Positions 7,106 through 13,823 of a DNA stretch of 19,925 bases are shown here, piece by piece; positions within the stretch are counted from its first letter, which is position 1, and each line of letters starts with the position of its first letter. A program made the translations under genes and the position numbers. This DNA is from DAIDHK01 sp035510695. Lineage in GTDB: Bacteria; Patescibacteriota; Microgenomatia; Levybacterales; UBA12049. Location: contig DATKGO010000059.1 in the NCBI GenBank assembly GCA_035510695.1, positions 1 through 19,925 of the forward strand, written 5' to 3'. The notes under the pieces were generated by a model that searched no databases, was not told the DNA's origin, and saw nothing but the letters and a program-made list of their open reading frames with translations.

Positions 7106-7597
7106 TTATTCTAATATTGGCTCATATTTTGCTTTTAACATATTTCCCAGAAATGCCGATAAACACCCTTTTAATATTGATATTTGTTCATTGGTAAACT
7201 TATATTCTTTTAATTGAGCTTCATCTATAGCAAAACATCCGGGGATAGTCATACCATGATTTTCCAATATTTCTCCTAATTCCTTCGGTACACCTAGAGG
7301 TGATAAATCTTTTTCCGCATCAGGATTTGCCCCAGTCATAAAAAAATCTCCAACATAATATGCCATATAATACCTGGCATATGCTAAATCATTTCTTGAG
7401 ATTCTATCTGGATCTTTAGAATCAGTTAATACCTTTTCCGGCTTAAGGATAATATCCTTATATGAAACTCTTTTATTTAACAAAGTTTCTTCTAAAGGTG
7501 ATGGAAAATGCATTGTGTTATATGCATTAGCAGCCGAGAATGTCTCCTCTGTCATAACACCAGGGGTTCTAATTTCAGCTTCTTTTAGGCCAATCAT
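7106..7597 (-). CDS. Unknown protein inside the dnaX-recR cluster
   Basis: 163 residues with no recognised family. No signal peptide, membrane segment or metal-ligand cluster is apparent. The middle is aromatic (LAYARYYMAYYVGDFF, about 71-86) and the C-terminus looks helical (NEQISILKGCLSAFLGNMLKAKYEP). Its ATG overlaps the ybaB stop as ATGA (7594-7597), showing translational coupling, and prs starts 10 nt after its stop. That tight packing argues for a real, coexpressed gene. A role linked to DNA metabolism or nucleotide supply is possible from context only. Confidence 0.75.
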   Translation of the reverse strand: MIGLKEAEIRTPGVMTEETFSAANAYNTMHFPSPLEETLLNKRVSYKDIILKPEKVLTDSKDPDRISRNDLAYARYYMAYYVGDFFMTGANPDAEKDLSPLGVPKELGEILENHGMTIPGCFAIDEAQLKEYKFTNEQISILKGCLSAFLGNMLKAKYEPILE

Positions 7598-7881
7598 TTC
7601 CCCATCCCTCCAAGCAGGCCGCCTAGACCACCGCTCATTGATTGCAGTTCTTTCGCCGCTACTTCCTGTGATTTTTTCACTGCTTCATTAACCGCTTCCA
7701 AAATGTCTTTGTCCGATTTGTTATTCGTATGTAATTCTTTAATTTTTTGGTCACCTGTAATTACGATATCAACACCGTTTTTTGAAACATTAATAGATTT
7801 CGCTTGCAACAAACGCTGTATCTGCATGGCTTGATCACGCATCTTTTTCAATTCTCCGATTTGTCCAAATGGATTTACCAT
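7594..7881 (-). CDS. ybaB: YbaB/EbfC nucleoid-associated protein
   Basis: 95 residues, a little shorter than the usual 100-110. A small dimeric DNA-binding protein normally encoded between dnaX and recR. Family signs are the N-terminal helix FGQIGELKKMRDQAMQIQ, the central VDIVITGDQKIKEL strand region and the Gly-rich tail GGLGGLLGGMG. It has the best translation signals of the run: a GGAGGT Shine-Dalgarno site (7891-7896) 9 nt before the ATG, and an extended -10 upstream (7903-7911). It therefore probably starts a transcript carrying ybaB, the unknown gene and prs, as well as receiving any read-through from dnaX. Confidence 0.92.
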   Translation of the reverse strand: MVNPFGQIGELKKMRDQAMQIQRLLQAKSINVSKNGVDIVITGDQKIKELHTNNKSDKDILEAVNEAVKKSQEVAAKELQSMSGGLGGLLGGMGK

Positions 7882-7890
7882 ATAATTTTC

Positions 7891-7911
7891 ACCTCCTCTT
7901 TTATTATAACA
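7891..7911 (-). promoter_or_regulatory. Promoter and ribosome binding site of ybaB
   Basis: On the minus strand TG-T-TATAAT (7911 to 7903) is followed by AGGAGGTG, a strong Shine-Dalgarno site. Unlike most promoters in the window, this one makes an mRNA with a short leader. Confidence 0.65.
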
Positions 7912-7941
7912 GATTAATTATTTATTCTAACATCGAATACG

Positions 7942-9645
7942 TCATGCTGAATTCTTCGCTTTCAACTCTATCTTCACCATCACCGGACTGCCCAATAAAT
8001 CTTTGCATACTTGTTCTAAATTACCAAGTGTTTTCCCTTCATTCAGCTTGTCTCTATGAAATTGATAACCCGCTTCAATAATCAAATTTTTTCTATCAAA
8101 ATCCTTGATTTTGCAGCTGCGCAAAACTCCGGCAACCGTATGATTGTACTTTTTCATTTCATTGACAATCGATTGCCAAAATCCCTCTAGCCACTGCGGC
8201 GTGATCTCACCTTCCGGCGAAAAATGCAGTAAACTCACTGAGGTTGTTTTAATTTCCGGCTCTGAATCTACTTTTTTATCTGTGACTGCTGCCTCTCCGT
8301 ATAATGCCTTTACTTTCGCAATAGCACCCAAATGTTTTCGCAAAGAAGCCACGGAAACTCCTGCTTGAGCATCTTTAATCAAAGGCTGTCCGTTCTGATT
8401 GTCATCACTTGTTTCATTTTTTTCAACGTCCATTACGCACCAGGAAATAATCGCCAATTCCAAAGGAAATTGCGGAATAACCGCTATTTTTGTTTGTTGA
8501 TAAGCTTGCGACAATAATTCAGTCAAGATCTGTAATTCAGCAAGATCAAACTTTGGATATGATAAATTGTCATCCTGAGCCGTAGAAACGTCATCCCGAA
8601 CTTGTTTCGGGATCTTTTCGGAAAGATTCCCGTTTTCACGGGAATGACGTGGAGATTGCTTCGTTTCAACCAGGATGGCAGTTAAAAATAAGTTATGAAC
8701 TTCTTCTAAAACTTTCTGCAAGAAAAATAGCAAATCAATTTTTTGCTGAACCAAATGTTCAACCACTTGTAAACTAACTTTCGTATCCCGCTTTTGTAAA
8801 GCATCTAATAAAGAGTTAACTTCTGTTTGAATTCCGGCTACATGCAGTTTTTCTTCCACCAATTTTTTTGTAATTTCCTGACCGGCTGCGAGTGCGACAA
8901 CTTCTTCCAATAATTTGGTGGCGTCACGAAATCCTCCTTCCGCCAATCCGGCAATTGTTTCCAGTGCTCCGTCATCGACTTTTAATTTTTCCCCGGCAGA
9001 AACGCGTTTGAGAGAACGGACTAATTCCTCCAGTGTCGCCGGTTGAAATGTAATATGAAAACAGCGGGATAAAATAGTTGCCGGAATTTTATGTTGCTCT
9101 GTTGTGCATAAAATAAAAATAGCGTGCGCGGGCGGCTCCTCCAGCGTCTTAAGTAAAGCGTTAAAAGCCTCGGTTGTGAGCATGTGGACTTCATCAATAA
9201 TGTAAACTTTTTTTCTAGCCTGAATGGGTGCCAAATTGATTTTTTCTTTCAGTTCACGGATTTCATCAATTCCTCTATTTGATGCCGCATCAATTTCAAT
9301 GACATCCAGATTTGAGCCATTGGTTATGGACAAACACTGATCGCACTCATTACACGGCTCAATGCCTGAAGCTGAAGGCTGGAGGCTGGAGGCTGGATTG
9401 CCTTTTTTTTCTAAACTCAATTTTCTAGCCTCTAAACTCTTCTCTTTCGCAAAAGCATTTCGCTCGCAATTCACGGATTTGGCGATAATACGAGCTGTAG
9501 AAGTTTTCCCCAATCCCTTCGGGCCGGTAAACAAAAACGCGTGTGAATAACTTCCTGCGGAAAGAACAGCTGTTAACTTTTCCCGCACTTCAGAACTGTC
9601 AAGATCATTGATTGTTTGTGGGCGATATTTGCGATAAAAAACCAT
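7942..9645 (-). CDS. dnaX: DNA polymerase III subunit gamma/tau
   Basis: 567 residues. ATPase of the clamp loader that places the sliding clamp on primed DNA. Visible: Walker A GPKGLGKT at 41-48, zinc ligands C60, C98, C101 and C104, Walker B IIDEVHML at 149-156 and sensor SRC at 193-195. The domain-III helices and a tau-like C-terminus follow. Two in-frame insertions stand out. The first, about 62-94, splits the zinc finger after its first Cys and is encoded by tandem AGGCTGG units. The second, about 328-360 (SPRHSRENGN...KQVRDDV), is encoded by a pair of palindromic repeats. Both sit where surface loops are expected, so function is probably kept. No Shine-Dalgarno site precedes the ATG. ybaB follows 60 nt downstream. 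Confidence 0.96.
   Translation of the reverse strand: MVFYRKYRPQTINDLDSSEVREKLTAVLSAGSYSHAFLFTGPKGLGKTSTARIIAKSVNCERNAFAKEKSLEARKLSLEKKGNPASSLQPSASGIEPCNECDQCLSITNGSNLDVIEIDAASNRGIDEIRELKEKINLAPIQARKKVYIIDEVHMLTTEAFNALLKTLEEPPAHAIFILCTTEQHKIPATILSRCFHITFQPATLEELVRSLKRVSAGEKLKVDDGALETIAGLAEGGFRDATKLLEEVVALAAGQEITKKLVEEKLHVAGIQTEVNSLLDALQKRDTKVSLQVVEHLVQQKIDLLFFLQKVLEEVHNLFLTAILVETKQSPRHSRENGNLSEKIPKQVRDDVSTAQDDNLSYPKFDLAELQILTELLSQAYQQTKIAVIPQFPLELAIISWCVMDVEKNETSDDNQNGQPLIKDAQAGVSVASLRKHLGAIAKVKALYGEAAVTDKKVDSEPEIKTTSVSLLHFSPEGEITPQWLEGFWQSIVNEMKKYNHTVAGVLRSCKIKDFDRKNLIIEAGYQFHRDKLNEGKTLGNLEQVCKDLLGSPVMVKIELKAKNSA
8590..8648. repeat. Two-hairpin palindromic repeat inside dnaX
   Basis: Unit 1 at 8590-8614 is GTC-ATCCCGAA-loop-TTCGGGAT-C. 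Unit 2 at 8625-8648 is GATTCCCG...CGGGAATGAC. The two are in opposite orientation, 10 nt apart. The same GTCAT...GATC / GATT...ATGAC pair occurs at 11670-11741, 17278-17369 and 17875-17939. Confidence 0.85.
9364..9459 (-). repeat. Tandem-repeat insertion in the dnaX zinc finger
   Basis: Three exact AGGCTGG units (9376-9396, plus-strand reading) adjoin CTCTAAACTC/CTCAATTTTCTAGCC-type near repeats. Together they encode the low-complexity linker between C60 and C98, where the usual family spacing is about nine residues. Confidence 0.65.
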
Positions 9646-9767
9646 ACTAGAGAAATTTTTAATTTCAAATTATTAATTTTTAATCAAATTCTAATATCTA
9701 ATTTTTTAATTTAAAAATTTAAACATTGAAAATTCAATATAAATTAGAAATTAAGAATTGAAAATTA
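9646..9767. repeat. AT-rich repeat between ybeY and dnaX
   Basis: Almost pure A/T made of AATTTTTAATTTC / GAAAATTGAAAATT-like words in both orientations, the same vocabulary as in other gaps. No conserved promoter stands out; dnaX expression may depend on a weak AT-rich promoter here or on read-through from ybeY. Confidence 0.5.
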
Positions 9768-10157
9768 TTAATGGTGTATTCCTAATAAATGCAACAATCC
9801 GTGTTTAACCAATTCATCTATTCTATCATCCACCAGCATCTCTTGTTCCGACGCTTCTTGAATCACTCGCGGATATGAAATCACTACATCACCTAAACGC
9901 ATTACTTCAGGATCTCCCGGCATGGGTGTCTGCTCGCCTTCTGATAATGGAAATGACAAAACATTGGTAGTTTTATCCAAATTTCTGTACTTAAGATTAA
10001 GAGCATGCATTTTTCTATCACCGACAATGGCAATTGATACTTCAACCGGTTTTACAATAGCTTGTTCATATAAAACATCGGCTATACTCTTTTTTATACG
10101 TTTTCGGTTGACTTTATATCTGCTCTCAACAAAAATGAGTACCTTAATTTTATCCAT
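9768..10157 (-). CDS. ybeY: Endoribonuclease YbeY (16S rRNA maturation)
   Basis: 129 residues from the ATG at 10157; the longer frame would need a TTG start inside AT-rich repeat DNA. YbeY is a zinc-dependent single-strand endoribonuclease acting in 16S rRNA 3' end processing and ribosome quality control. Visible: LKYRNLDKTTNVLSFP (55-70) with the conserved Arg, GDVVIS (89-94), and the zinc motif HGLLHLLGIHH (119-129), whose H119, H123 and H129 match HGxLHLxGxxH. The protein stops right at that last His, lacking the short tail of most family members (usually about 150 residues). rpsU lies just upstream, a fitting neighbour for a ribosome factor. Confidence 0.92.
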   Translation of the reverse strand: MDKIKVLIFVESRYKVNRKRIKKSIADVLYEQAIVKPVEVSIAIVGDRKMHALNLKYRNLDKTTNVLSFPLSEGEQTPMPGDPEVMRLGDVVISYPRVIQEASEQEMLVDDRIDELVKHGLLHLLGIHH

Positions 10158-10250
10158 AGTAATAATTTTCAATTTTCAAAATCCAATTTTCAATCAATGT
10201 TCAATGATTCAATTTTCAATAAATTTGAATTTTTTTGAATTTATGACTTG
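10158..10250. repeat. AT-rich repeat between rpsU and ybeY
   Basis: CAATTTTCAA units repeat several times. The stretch at 10184-10209 is nearly identical to 17201-17225 (shared word CAATTTTCAATCAATG). Confidence 0.55.
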
Positions 10251-10279
10251 ATTGAACCTTGGTACTTGGAATTTGAGAT

Positions 10280-10462
10280 TTAGTACATTCTCTTTCTATT
10301 CCGTCTGGCTTCTTCTGCTTTTAATTTCCGTGCCAAGGAAGGTTTGGCGTGGAATTGGCGGCGTCGAAGCTCGGGAATAATTTGCGCTTCCACGACTTTA
10401 CGCGTGAATTTGCGGATTAAACTGTCATCACTGTCTCCCGGTTGCTTTTTAACATATACCAT
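10280..10462 (-). CDS. rpsU: 30S ribosomal protein S21
   Basis: 60 residues from MVYVKKQPGD. This start is fixed by a strong AAGGAGGTG site about 8-9 nt upstream and by family length. S21 binds the 30S platform near the anti-Shine-Dalgarno end of 16S rRNA. The typical pattern is present: an acidic/polar start (GDSDDSLIRKFTRKV), then a long basic helix ending RKLKAEEARRNRKRMY. It has its own promoter upstream with a dyad over the expected -35 position. The longer frame to 10501 is not used. Confidence 0.95.
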   Translation of the reverse strand: MVYVKKQPGDSDDSLIRKFTRKVVEAQIIPELRRRQFHAKPSLARKLKAEEARRNRKRMY

Positions 10463-10484
10463 AAAAAATAACACCTCCTTTAAG

Positions 10485-10521
10485 ATTATAGGGTAACTCA
10501 TTTTACCTCAAATTAGGTAAA
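10485..10521 (-). promoter_or_regulatory. rpsU promoter with operator-like dyad
   Basis: On the minus strand TATAAT lies at 10490-10485, just upstream of the Shine-Dalgarno site. A perfect 7-bp inverted repeat, TTTACCT (10502-10508) and AGGTAAA (10515-10521), sits across the expected -35 position (about 10507-10513), a good place for a repressor to bind. The regulator is unknown. Confidence 0.5.
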
Positions 10522-10536
10522 GTGTAAACTATCCAA

Positions 10537-10623
10537 GTTTATAAAGTTCGTAAAGTTATAATGTTATAAAGCAAATAAACTCTTATACTTTATAAACTTT
10601 ATGGACATTATGAACTTTATAAC
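10537..10623. repeat. Long imperfect inverted repeat after the HIT gene
   Basis: AGTTTATAAAGTTCGTAAAG on the left is mirrored by CTTTATAAACTTTATGGAC and GAACTTTATAAC on the right, around a loop near CAAATAAACTC. It begins at the HIT stop codon and ends next to the rpsU control region. It would fold as an AT-rich hairpin in RNA and may help end HIT transcription, but it lacks the GC stem and T-run of a classical terminator. Confidence 0.45.
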
Positions 10624-10934
10624 TATTTGAGCGGGCCCATGAGGTGAACGTGAAGATGGTCAATGTCCTGGAGTCCTCCGCCATTAATACCGATTCTATA
10701 CCGATTATCTTTAAGTCCCGACTCACTTATCATCTTTTGTATCACTGAGAACAACCTATTTTGCAATTTTTTATCTTCAAGAAAAATAAATTCCGGAATA
10801 TGTTTTTTCGGAACAATTAACAAATGCGTCTTGGCAACCGGATGAATATCCGGAAACACAATAAAATCCGAATCTTCGTAGACAAACTTCGCCGGAACCT
10901 TTCCATCTCTAATTTTACAAAATAAACAATCCAT
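10623..10934 (-). CDS. HIT-family nucleotide hydrolase
   Basis: 103 residues, a compact single HIT domain. HIT enzymes of the HINT branch hydrolyse nucleoside phosphoramidates and adenylated compounds. Visible: CLFC at 3-6 with a zinc-binding CxxC, FPDIHPVAKTHLLIVPKKHI (27-46), and the active-site HLHVHL at 93-98 with alternating His. It closes with GPLK, slightly shorter than most members at 110-115. No Shine-Dalgarno site; the upstream gap is AT-rich repeat. Orthology to HINT rather than to a diadenosine-polyphosphate hydrolase is likely from the DCLFCKI start but not certain. Confidence 0.93.
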   Translation of the reverse strand: MDCLFCKIRDGKVPAKFVYEDSDFIVFPDIHPVAKTHLLIVPKKHIPEFIFLEDKKLQNRLFSVIQKMISESGLKDNRYRIGINGGGLQDIDHLHVHLMGPLK

Positions 10935-10992
10935 AAAAATTTCTAATTTTTAATTTCTAATTTTTAACCAATGATTAATGACAAATTTTTTA

Positions 10993-11012
10993 CCTGCCTG
11001 CCGACAGGCAGG
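10993..11012. repeat. GC-rich palindrome in intergenic space
   Basis: CCTGCCTG (10993-11000) and CAGGCAGG (11005-11012) form a perfect 8-bp stem with loop CCGA, embedded in AT-rich repeat between the HIT and DHH-like genes. Neither strand has a T-run after the stem, so it is not a clear terminator. It resembles the palindrome inserted in cysS at 3007-3025 in size and composition. Confidence 0.65.
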
Positions 11013-11059
11013 AATATTAATCATTTAGATTTCATTAAAAATTTAAAATTATAAATTAA

Positions 11060-12094
11060 CTAGATCTTCTTTAGCACTTCAATAATCTGTTGCAAACTCA
11101 ATTTGGTCGCAATCATTTTCGGGTTTTTCGGTGTTCCATTTAACAACATTTTCTTCCCGATATGCAAATACCACGTTGCGTCCGGATCAATCTTATGTAA
11201 ATTTTCATAAGCCAAAGTCAAATCCTGTTTCGGATCCGGTTCCAGTGTGGGCCGAAGTTTAATCCTGACATAACCTTTATTTGGATCTTTTCGCAAAACC
11301 AAATTATAACCCATTTTTTGCGAAAGTTTAATCACCGTATCGTTCAAAGTTTCAAAACCGATTGATTTTCCCCATCGACTTTCAAATTCTACACCTTTTT
11401 CTTTAATTTCCTTTTCCGCCCAAATCCGATTTTCAAATTCATCCACTAAAGCGTTCAGACTTGTAATACCATAATCCATGTACAAATCATCCTGACTCGG
11501 TTTAGCCAATTTCAATCCGTCCAAAATTCCAACCAGAGAAAATTCTTGATAATCGGCAAGCGGATCACCCCAAAAAATTTCTCTGAAATGATCTATTTCC
11601 ACCAAAATCTTTACAATTCTGGAAATCGCTTCTTTATGTTCCTGTGTAAATCCTGACGCTTCATTAGTTGTCATCCCGGACTTGATCCGGGATCCAGCCA
11701 AAACACTTCCCTCACTGGATTCCAGCTTTCCCTGGAATGACAAAAAAACATTGCTTTCGCTTTTAACTTTTAACTTTGAACTTTGAACTTGAATATATTC
11801 CCAACATCTACTCGCACCGCAAACTGTCTGGTCATTTGTTTGATGATGATCCAACGGCCCCAGTCCAGTATCCACATGCATATATTCATCCTCACCGATT
11901 TTTTCAATTGCTTCATCCGTAACCTGTTTTAATTCGTCCTCGATTTGAATTTTATATTTTGAATTTTGAACTCTTTGTCCCGCGGGAACAAATAGCACTT
12001 TTGCCTCCTGCCAGCCTGACAAATAGCGTTTAATCAACCAAACCGAACCAATCGCGTCCCAATCAGGAGAAGTATGTGTAATAATGTATTTCAT
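11060..12094 (-). CDS. DHH/MYG1-like putative phosphoesterase with three repeat-encoded insertions
   Basis: 344 residues from MKYIITHTSP; the frame to 12130 would add an unlikely leader. The N-terminus THTSPDWDAIGS (6-17) and the later HVDTGLGPLDHHQ (73-85) resemble metal-binding motifs of DHH phosphoesterases and of MYG1-type nucleases. The C-terminal half (GYVRIKLRPTLEP, WYLHIGKKMLLNG) has no motif I can name. Insertions are about 41-52 (VQNSKYKIQ), 102-113 (VQSSKLKVKS) and 114-147 (the last encoded by two palindromes). If these are removed, the core is near 285 residues. The promoter TATACT ends 7 nt before the ATG, so the mRNA is probably leaderless. A hydrolase of phosphoester bonds is the best guess; the substrate is unknown. 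Confidence 0.75.
   Translation of the reverse strand: MKYIITHTSPDWDAIGSVWLIKRYLSGWQEAKVLFVPAGQRVQNSKYKIQIEDELKQVTDEAIEKIGEDEYMHVDTGLGPLDHHQTNDQTVCGASRCWEYIQVQSSKLKVKSESNVFLSFQGKLESSEGSVLAGSRIKSGMTTNEASGFTQEHKEAISRIVKILVEIDHFREIFWGDPLADYQEFSLVGILDGLKLAKPSQDDLYMDYGITSLNALVDEFENRIWAEKEIKEKGVEFESRWGKSIGFETLNDTVIKLSQKMGYNLVLRKDPNKGYVRIKLRPTLEPDPKQDLTLAYENLHKIDPDATWYLHIGKKMLLNGTPKNPKMIATKLSLQQIIEVLKKI
11670..11741. repeat. Two-hairpin palindromic repeat inside the DHH-like gene
   Basis: Unit 1 at 11670-11694 is GTCATCCCGGA...TCCGGGATC. Unit 2 at 11718-11741 is GATTCCAG...CTGGAATGAC, in opposite orientation. Right beside it, at 11755-11800, tandem TTTTAACTTT/TTTGAACTT words encode VQSSKLKVKS. Confidence 0.85.
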
Positions 12095-12101
12095 AGTTAG
12101 T

Positions 12102-12107
12102 AGTATA
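12102..12107 (-). promoter_or_regulatory. -10 box of the DHH-like gene
   Basis: TATACT on the minus strand, with 7 nt between it and the ATG at 12094; predicts a leaderless transcript. Confidence 0.5.
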
Positions 12108-12179
12108 TAACTTATCCAACAATTTAACAATTTTTTTCTTCATAATTCATAAATCTTAAATCATATATCGAGTTTTTGC

Positions 12180-12208
12180 TTGACAAAACTTCCCATTTCC
12201 CCGATCAT
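12180..12208 (+). promoter_or_regulatory. Promoter of the small membrane protein gene
   Basis: Consensus -35 TTGACA at 12180-12185, then a 17-nt spacer, then GATCAT (12203-12208, four of six -10 positions). Initiation about 6 nt later would fall at the ATG at 12214. Confidence 0.5.
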
Positions 12209-12213
12209 GAATA

Positions 12214-12561
12214 ATGATGGCAAATACAAAACTTTCCCCTCAACAACAAGCAAAACTTAAAAAGGTAATGGCAATTCCGACAAGAAATATAGCACCCGCT
12301 CCGCAAACGGCTTATCAAGCTCCCACATTAAATGTTCCAACGTCACCTTCCCCAATAAAAGTAAATGTTGATGTACTGTCTAAAAAAGCAACAACTTTTG
12401 CCCCAACCGTCACCACAGTGGTCGGCTCGGCCAAAGCAAGCGTTGTAAAAAAATCAAATCCGATTTTACCGCTATTATTTTTAATTATAGGAATTATTTT
12501 ATTGGGGGCCTATGCGTTTTTCTGGTTAAAATTCTTCAACATCCACTTATTTGGACTTTAA
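12214..12561 (+). CDS. Unknown small protein with C-terminal membrane anchor
   Basis: 115 residues. Residues 1-80 are polar and Pro/Ala/Thr-rich with little predicted order (LSPQQQAKLKKVM, then many Pro-Thr-Val stretches). Residues about 88-111 form one strong membrane helix (ILPLLFLIIGIILLGAYAFFW), followed by a few residues. It is therefore likely a tail-anchored protein with the disordered part in the cytoplasm. Two ATG codons stand in tandem at the start (12214, 12217), and a TTGACA promoter lies upstream. Its stop region overlaps the convergent proS end by 15 nt. No family recognised. Confidence 0.65.
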   Translation: MMANTKLSPQQQAKLKKVMAIPTRNIAPAPQTAYQAPTLNVPTSPSPIKVNVDVLSKKATTFAPTVTTVVGSAKASVVKKSNPILPLLFLIIGIILLGAYAFFWLKFFNIHLFGL

Positions 12562-13776
12562 TTTATTAATTATTTCTTCAATTGTTAATAGTTCTGTTTC
12601 TTTTGCAGAGCGTTTTTTCCACTCAACTTTATCTCCCGATTTCAAACTGACTACCAAACGTACCGGTACACCTAGCAAATCCGCATCGGCAAACTTCTCG
12701 CCGGGTCCAACATTTTCCCGATCATCGTACAAGACCTCAATGCCTGCTTTTTGTAATGAGTCATAAACTTTTTCAACTTGCTTCTTCACTGTTTCATTTT
12801 CCAAATTTAACCCAATTAGATGCACATGATACGGCGCAACCGCCTCCGGCCAAATAATCCCTTTATCATCATGAAATATTTCAACCAATACTCCTATTAA
12901 TCTTGTGATACCTATTCCATATGCGCCAAACCAAGCATATTGTTTACCTCCTGAACTATCCGTAAAAGAAACATCCATTTTTTTACTATACTCAACACCA
13001 TATCTAAAAATATTTCCTACTTCAATTGCATTTTTGCTTTCAATTTCCGGATCTTTTAATTCTTCTTCTGTCATGATCTCTTTATTCTTCCAATATTCCC
13101 ATCCTTTCTTAAAATAAATCGTATCCTCTCCCGCCTCACTGCGAACCTGAAACTCATGTGTATGAGCATCGGTAAATACGCCCCCTGCTGCCTCAACAAC
13201 TACAGCGTCTAAATTTAAGCGTTTAAATATTTTTAAATAAGCATCTTTAACTTTCCAATAATAATTATTCATCTCCTGCTCGTTTGTATGCAGACTATAT
13301 AAATCCTTCATTAAAAATTCGCGACCTCTCAAAATCCCGGATTTTACTCGCAATTCACTTCTAAACTTAGTCGACATGTGATAAAGAAGTAACGGAAGGT
13401 CACGATAGGTTTTTAAATGCTTTCTCGCTACATCAAGAAAAATCTCTTCATGCGTAAACGAAAGTACATATTCTTTGTCACCTTTTTTTAGTTTATACAT
13501 TACTTCATCTGCCTTATCCCATCTCCCGGTTTCATTCCAAATTTCTTTCGGATGCAGAAGCGGCATTAACATTTCCGCTGCTCCTGTAGCATTCATCTCT
13601 TCACGGATAATATTTTCAATTTTCCGCTCAACAATTCTTCCCAAAGGCAACAATGTATACGATCCGGCCATGAGTTTGTCTATAAATCCTCCACGAAGTA
13701 AATATTTCGCATTAATCGCCACTTCATCTTTCGGAGCTTCTTTCACAGTCTTAGGGAAATATTGTGAATATCTCAT
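12547..13776 (-). CDS. proS: Prolyl-tRNA synthetase, short form without editing insert
   Basis: 409 residues. Class II synthetase charging tRNA-Pro. Visible: motif 1 region GSYTLLPLGRIVERKIENIIREEM (38-61), motif 2 KFRSELR..GILRGREFLMKD (137-158), HEFQVRSEAGEDT (207-219), motif 3 GAYGIGITRLIG (284-295), and an anticodon-binding domain from about 312 onwards (HVHLIGLN, YDDRENVGPGEKFADADLLGVPVRLVV). Typical bacterial ProRS is about 570 residues because it has an INS editing domain of roughly 180 between motifs 2 and 3; here that space is only a short linker (about 222-262), so the cis-editing domain against mischarged Ala-tRNA-Pro is missing. The promoter is TG-A-TATACT, 6 nt before the ATG. 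Confidence 0.94.
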   Translation of the reverse strand: MRYSQYFPKTVKEAPKDEVAINAKYLLRGGFIDKLMAGSYTLLPLGRIVERKIENIIREEMNATGAAEMLMPLLHPKEIWNETGRWDKADEVMYKLKKGDKEYVLSFTHEEIFLDVARKHLKTYRDLPLLLYHMSTKFRSELRVKSGILRGREFLMKDLYSLHTNEQEMNNYYWKVKDAYLKIFKRLNLDAVVVEAAGGVFTDAHTHEFQVRSEAGEDTIYFKKGWEYWKNKEIMTEEELKDPEIESKNAIEVGNIFRYGVEYSKKMDVSFTDSSGGKQYAWFGAYGIGITRLIGVLVEIFHDDKGIIWPEAVAPYHVHLIGLNLENETVKKQVEKVYDSLQKAGIEVLYDDRENVGPGEKFADADLLGVPVRLVVSLKSGDKVEWKKRSAKETELLTIEEIINKLKSK

Positions 13777-13782
13777 ATCCTG

Positions 13783-13791
13783 AGTATATCA
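13783..13791 (-). promoter_or_regulatory. Extended -10 promoter of proS
   Basis: TG-A-TATACT on the minus strand ends 6 nt before the proS ATG, predicting a leaderless mRNA. It lies about 15 nt from the divergent promoter at 13807. Confidence 0.6.
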
Positions 13792-13806
13792 TGAAGCTGA
13801 AGAATT

Positions 13807-13815
13807 TGGTATAAT
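13807..13815 (+). promoter_or_regulatory. Extended -10 promoter of the unknown gene at 13824
   Basis: TG-G-TATAAT, consensus, 8 nt before the ATG at 13824. It decides the start, because the upstream TTG (13815) overlaps the -10 box and the ATG at 13818 would lie 5' of the likely transcription start. Confidence 0.65.
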
Positions 13816-13823
13816 TGATGCTT

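Noticed and set aside
8590..9459. Insertions in dnaX as introns or frameshift errors
   Set aside because: They are exactly in frame, lack stops, and match repeats elsewhere in the window; no intron structure is evident.
9646..9767. Possible CRISPR-like array in AT-rich repeats
   Set aside because: Units are irregular, without constant spacers, and no cas genes are present.
10993..11012. GC palindrome as terminator of the DHH-like or HIT gene
   Set aside because: The DHH-like gene is read away from it on the minus strand, the HIT gene starts downstream of it, and no T-run follows the stem.
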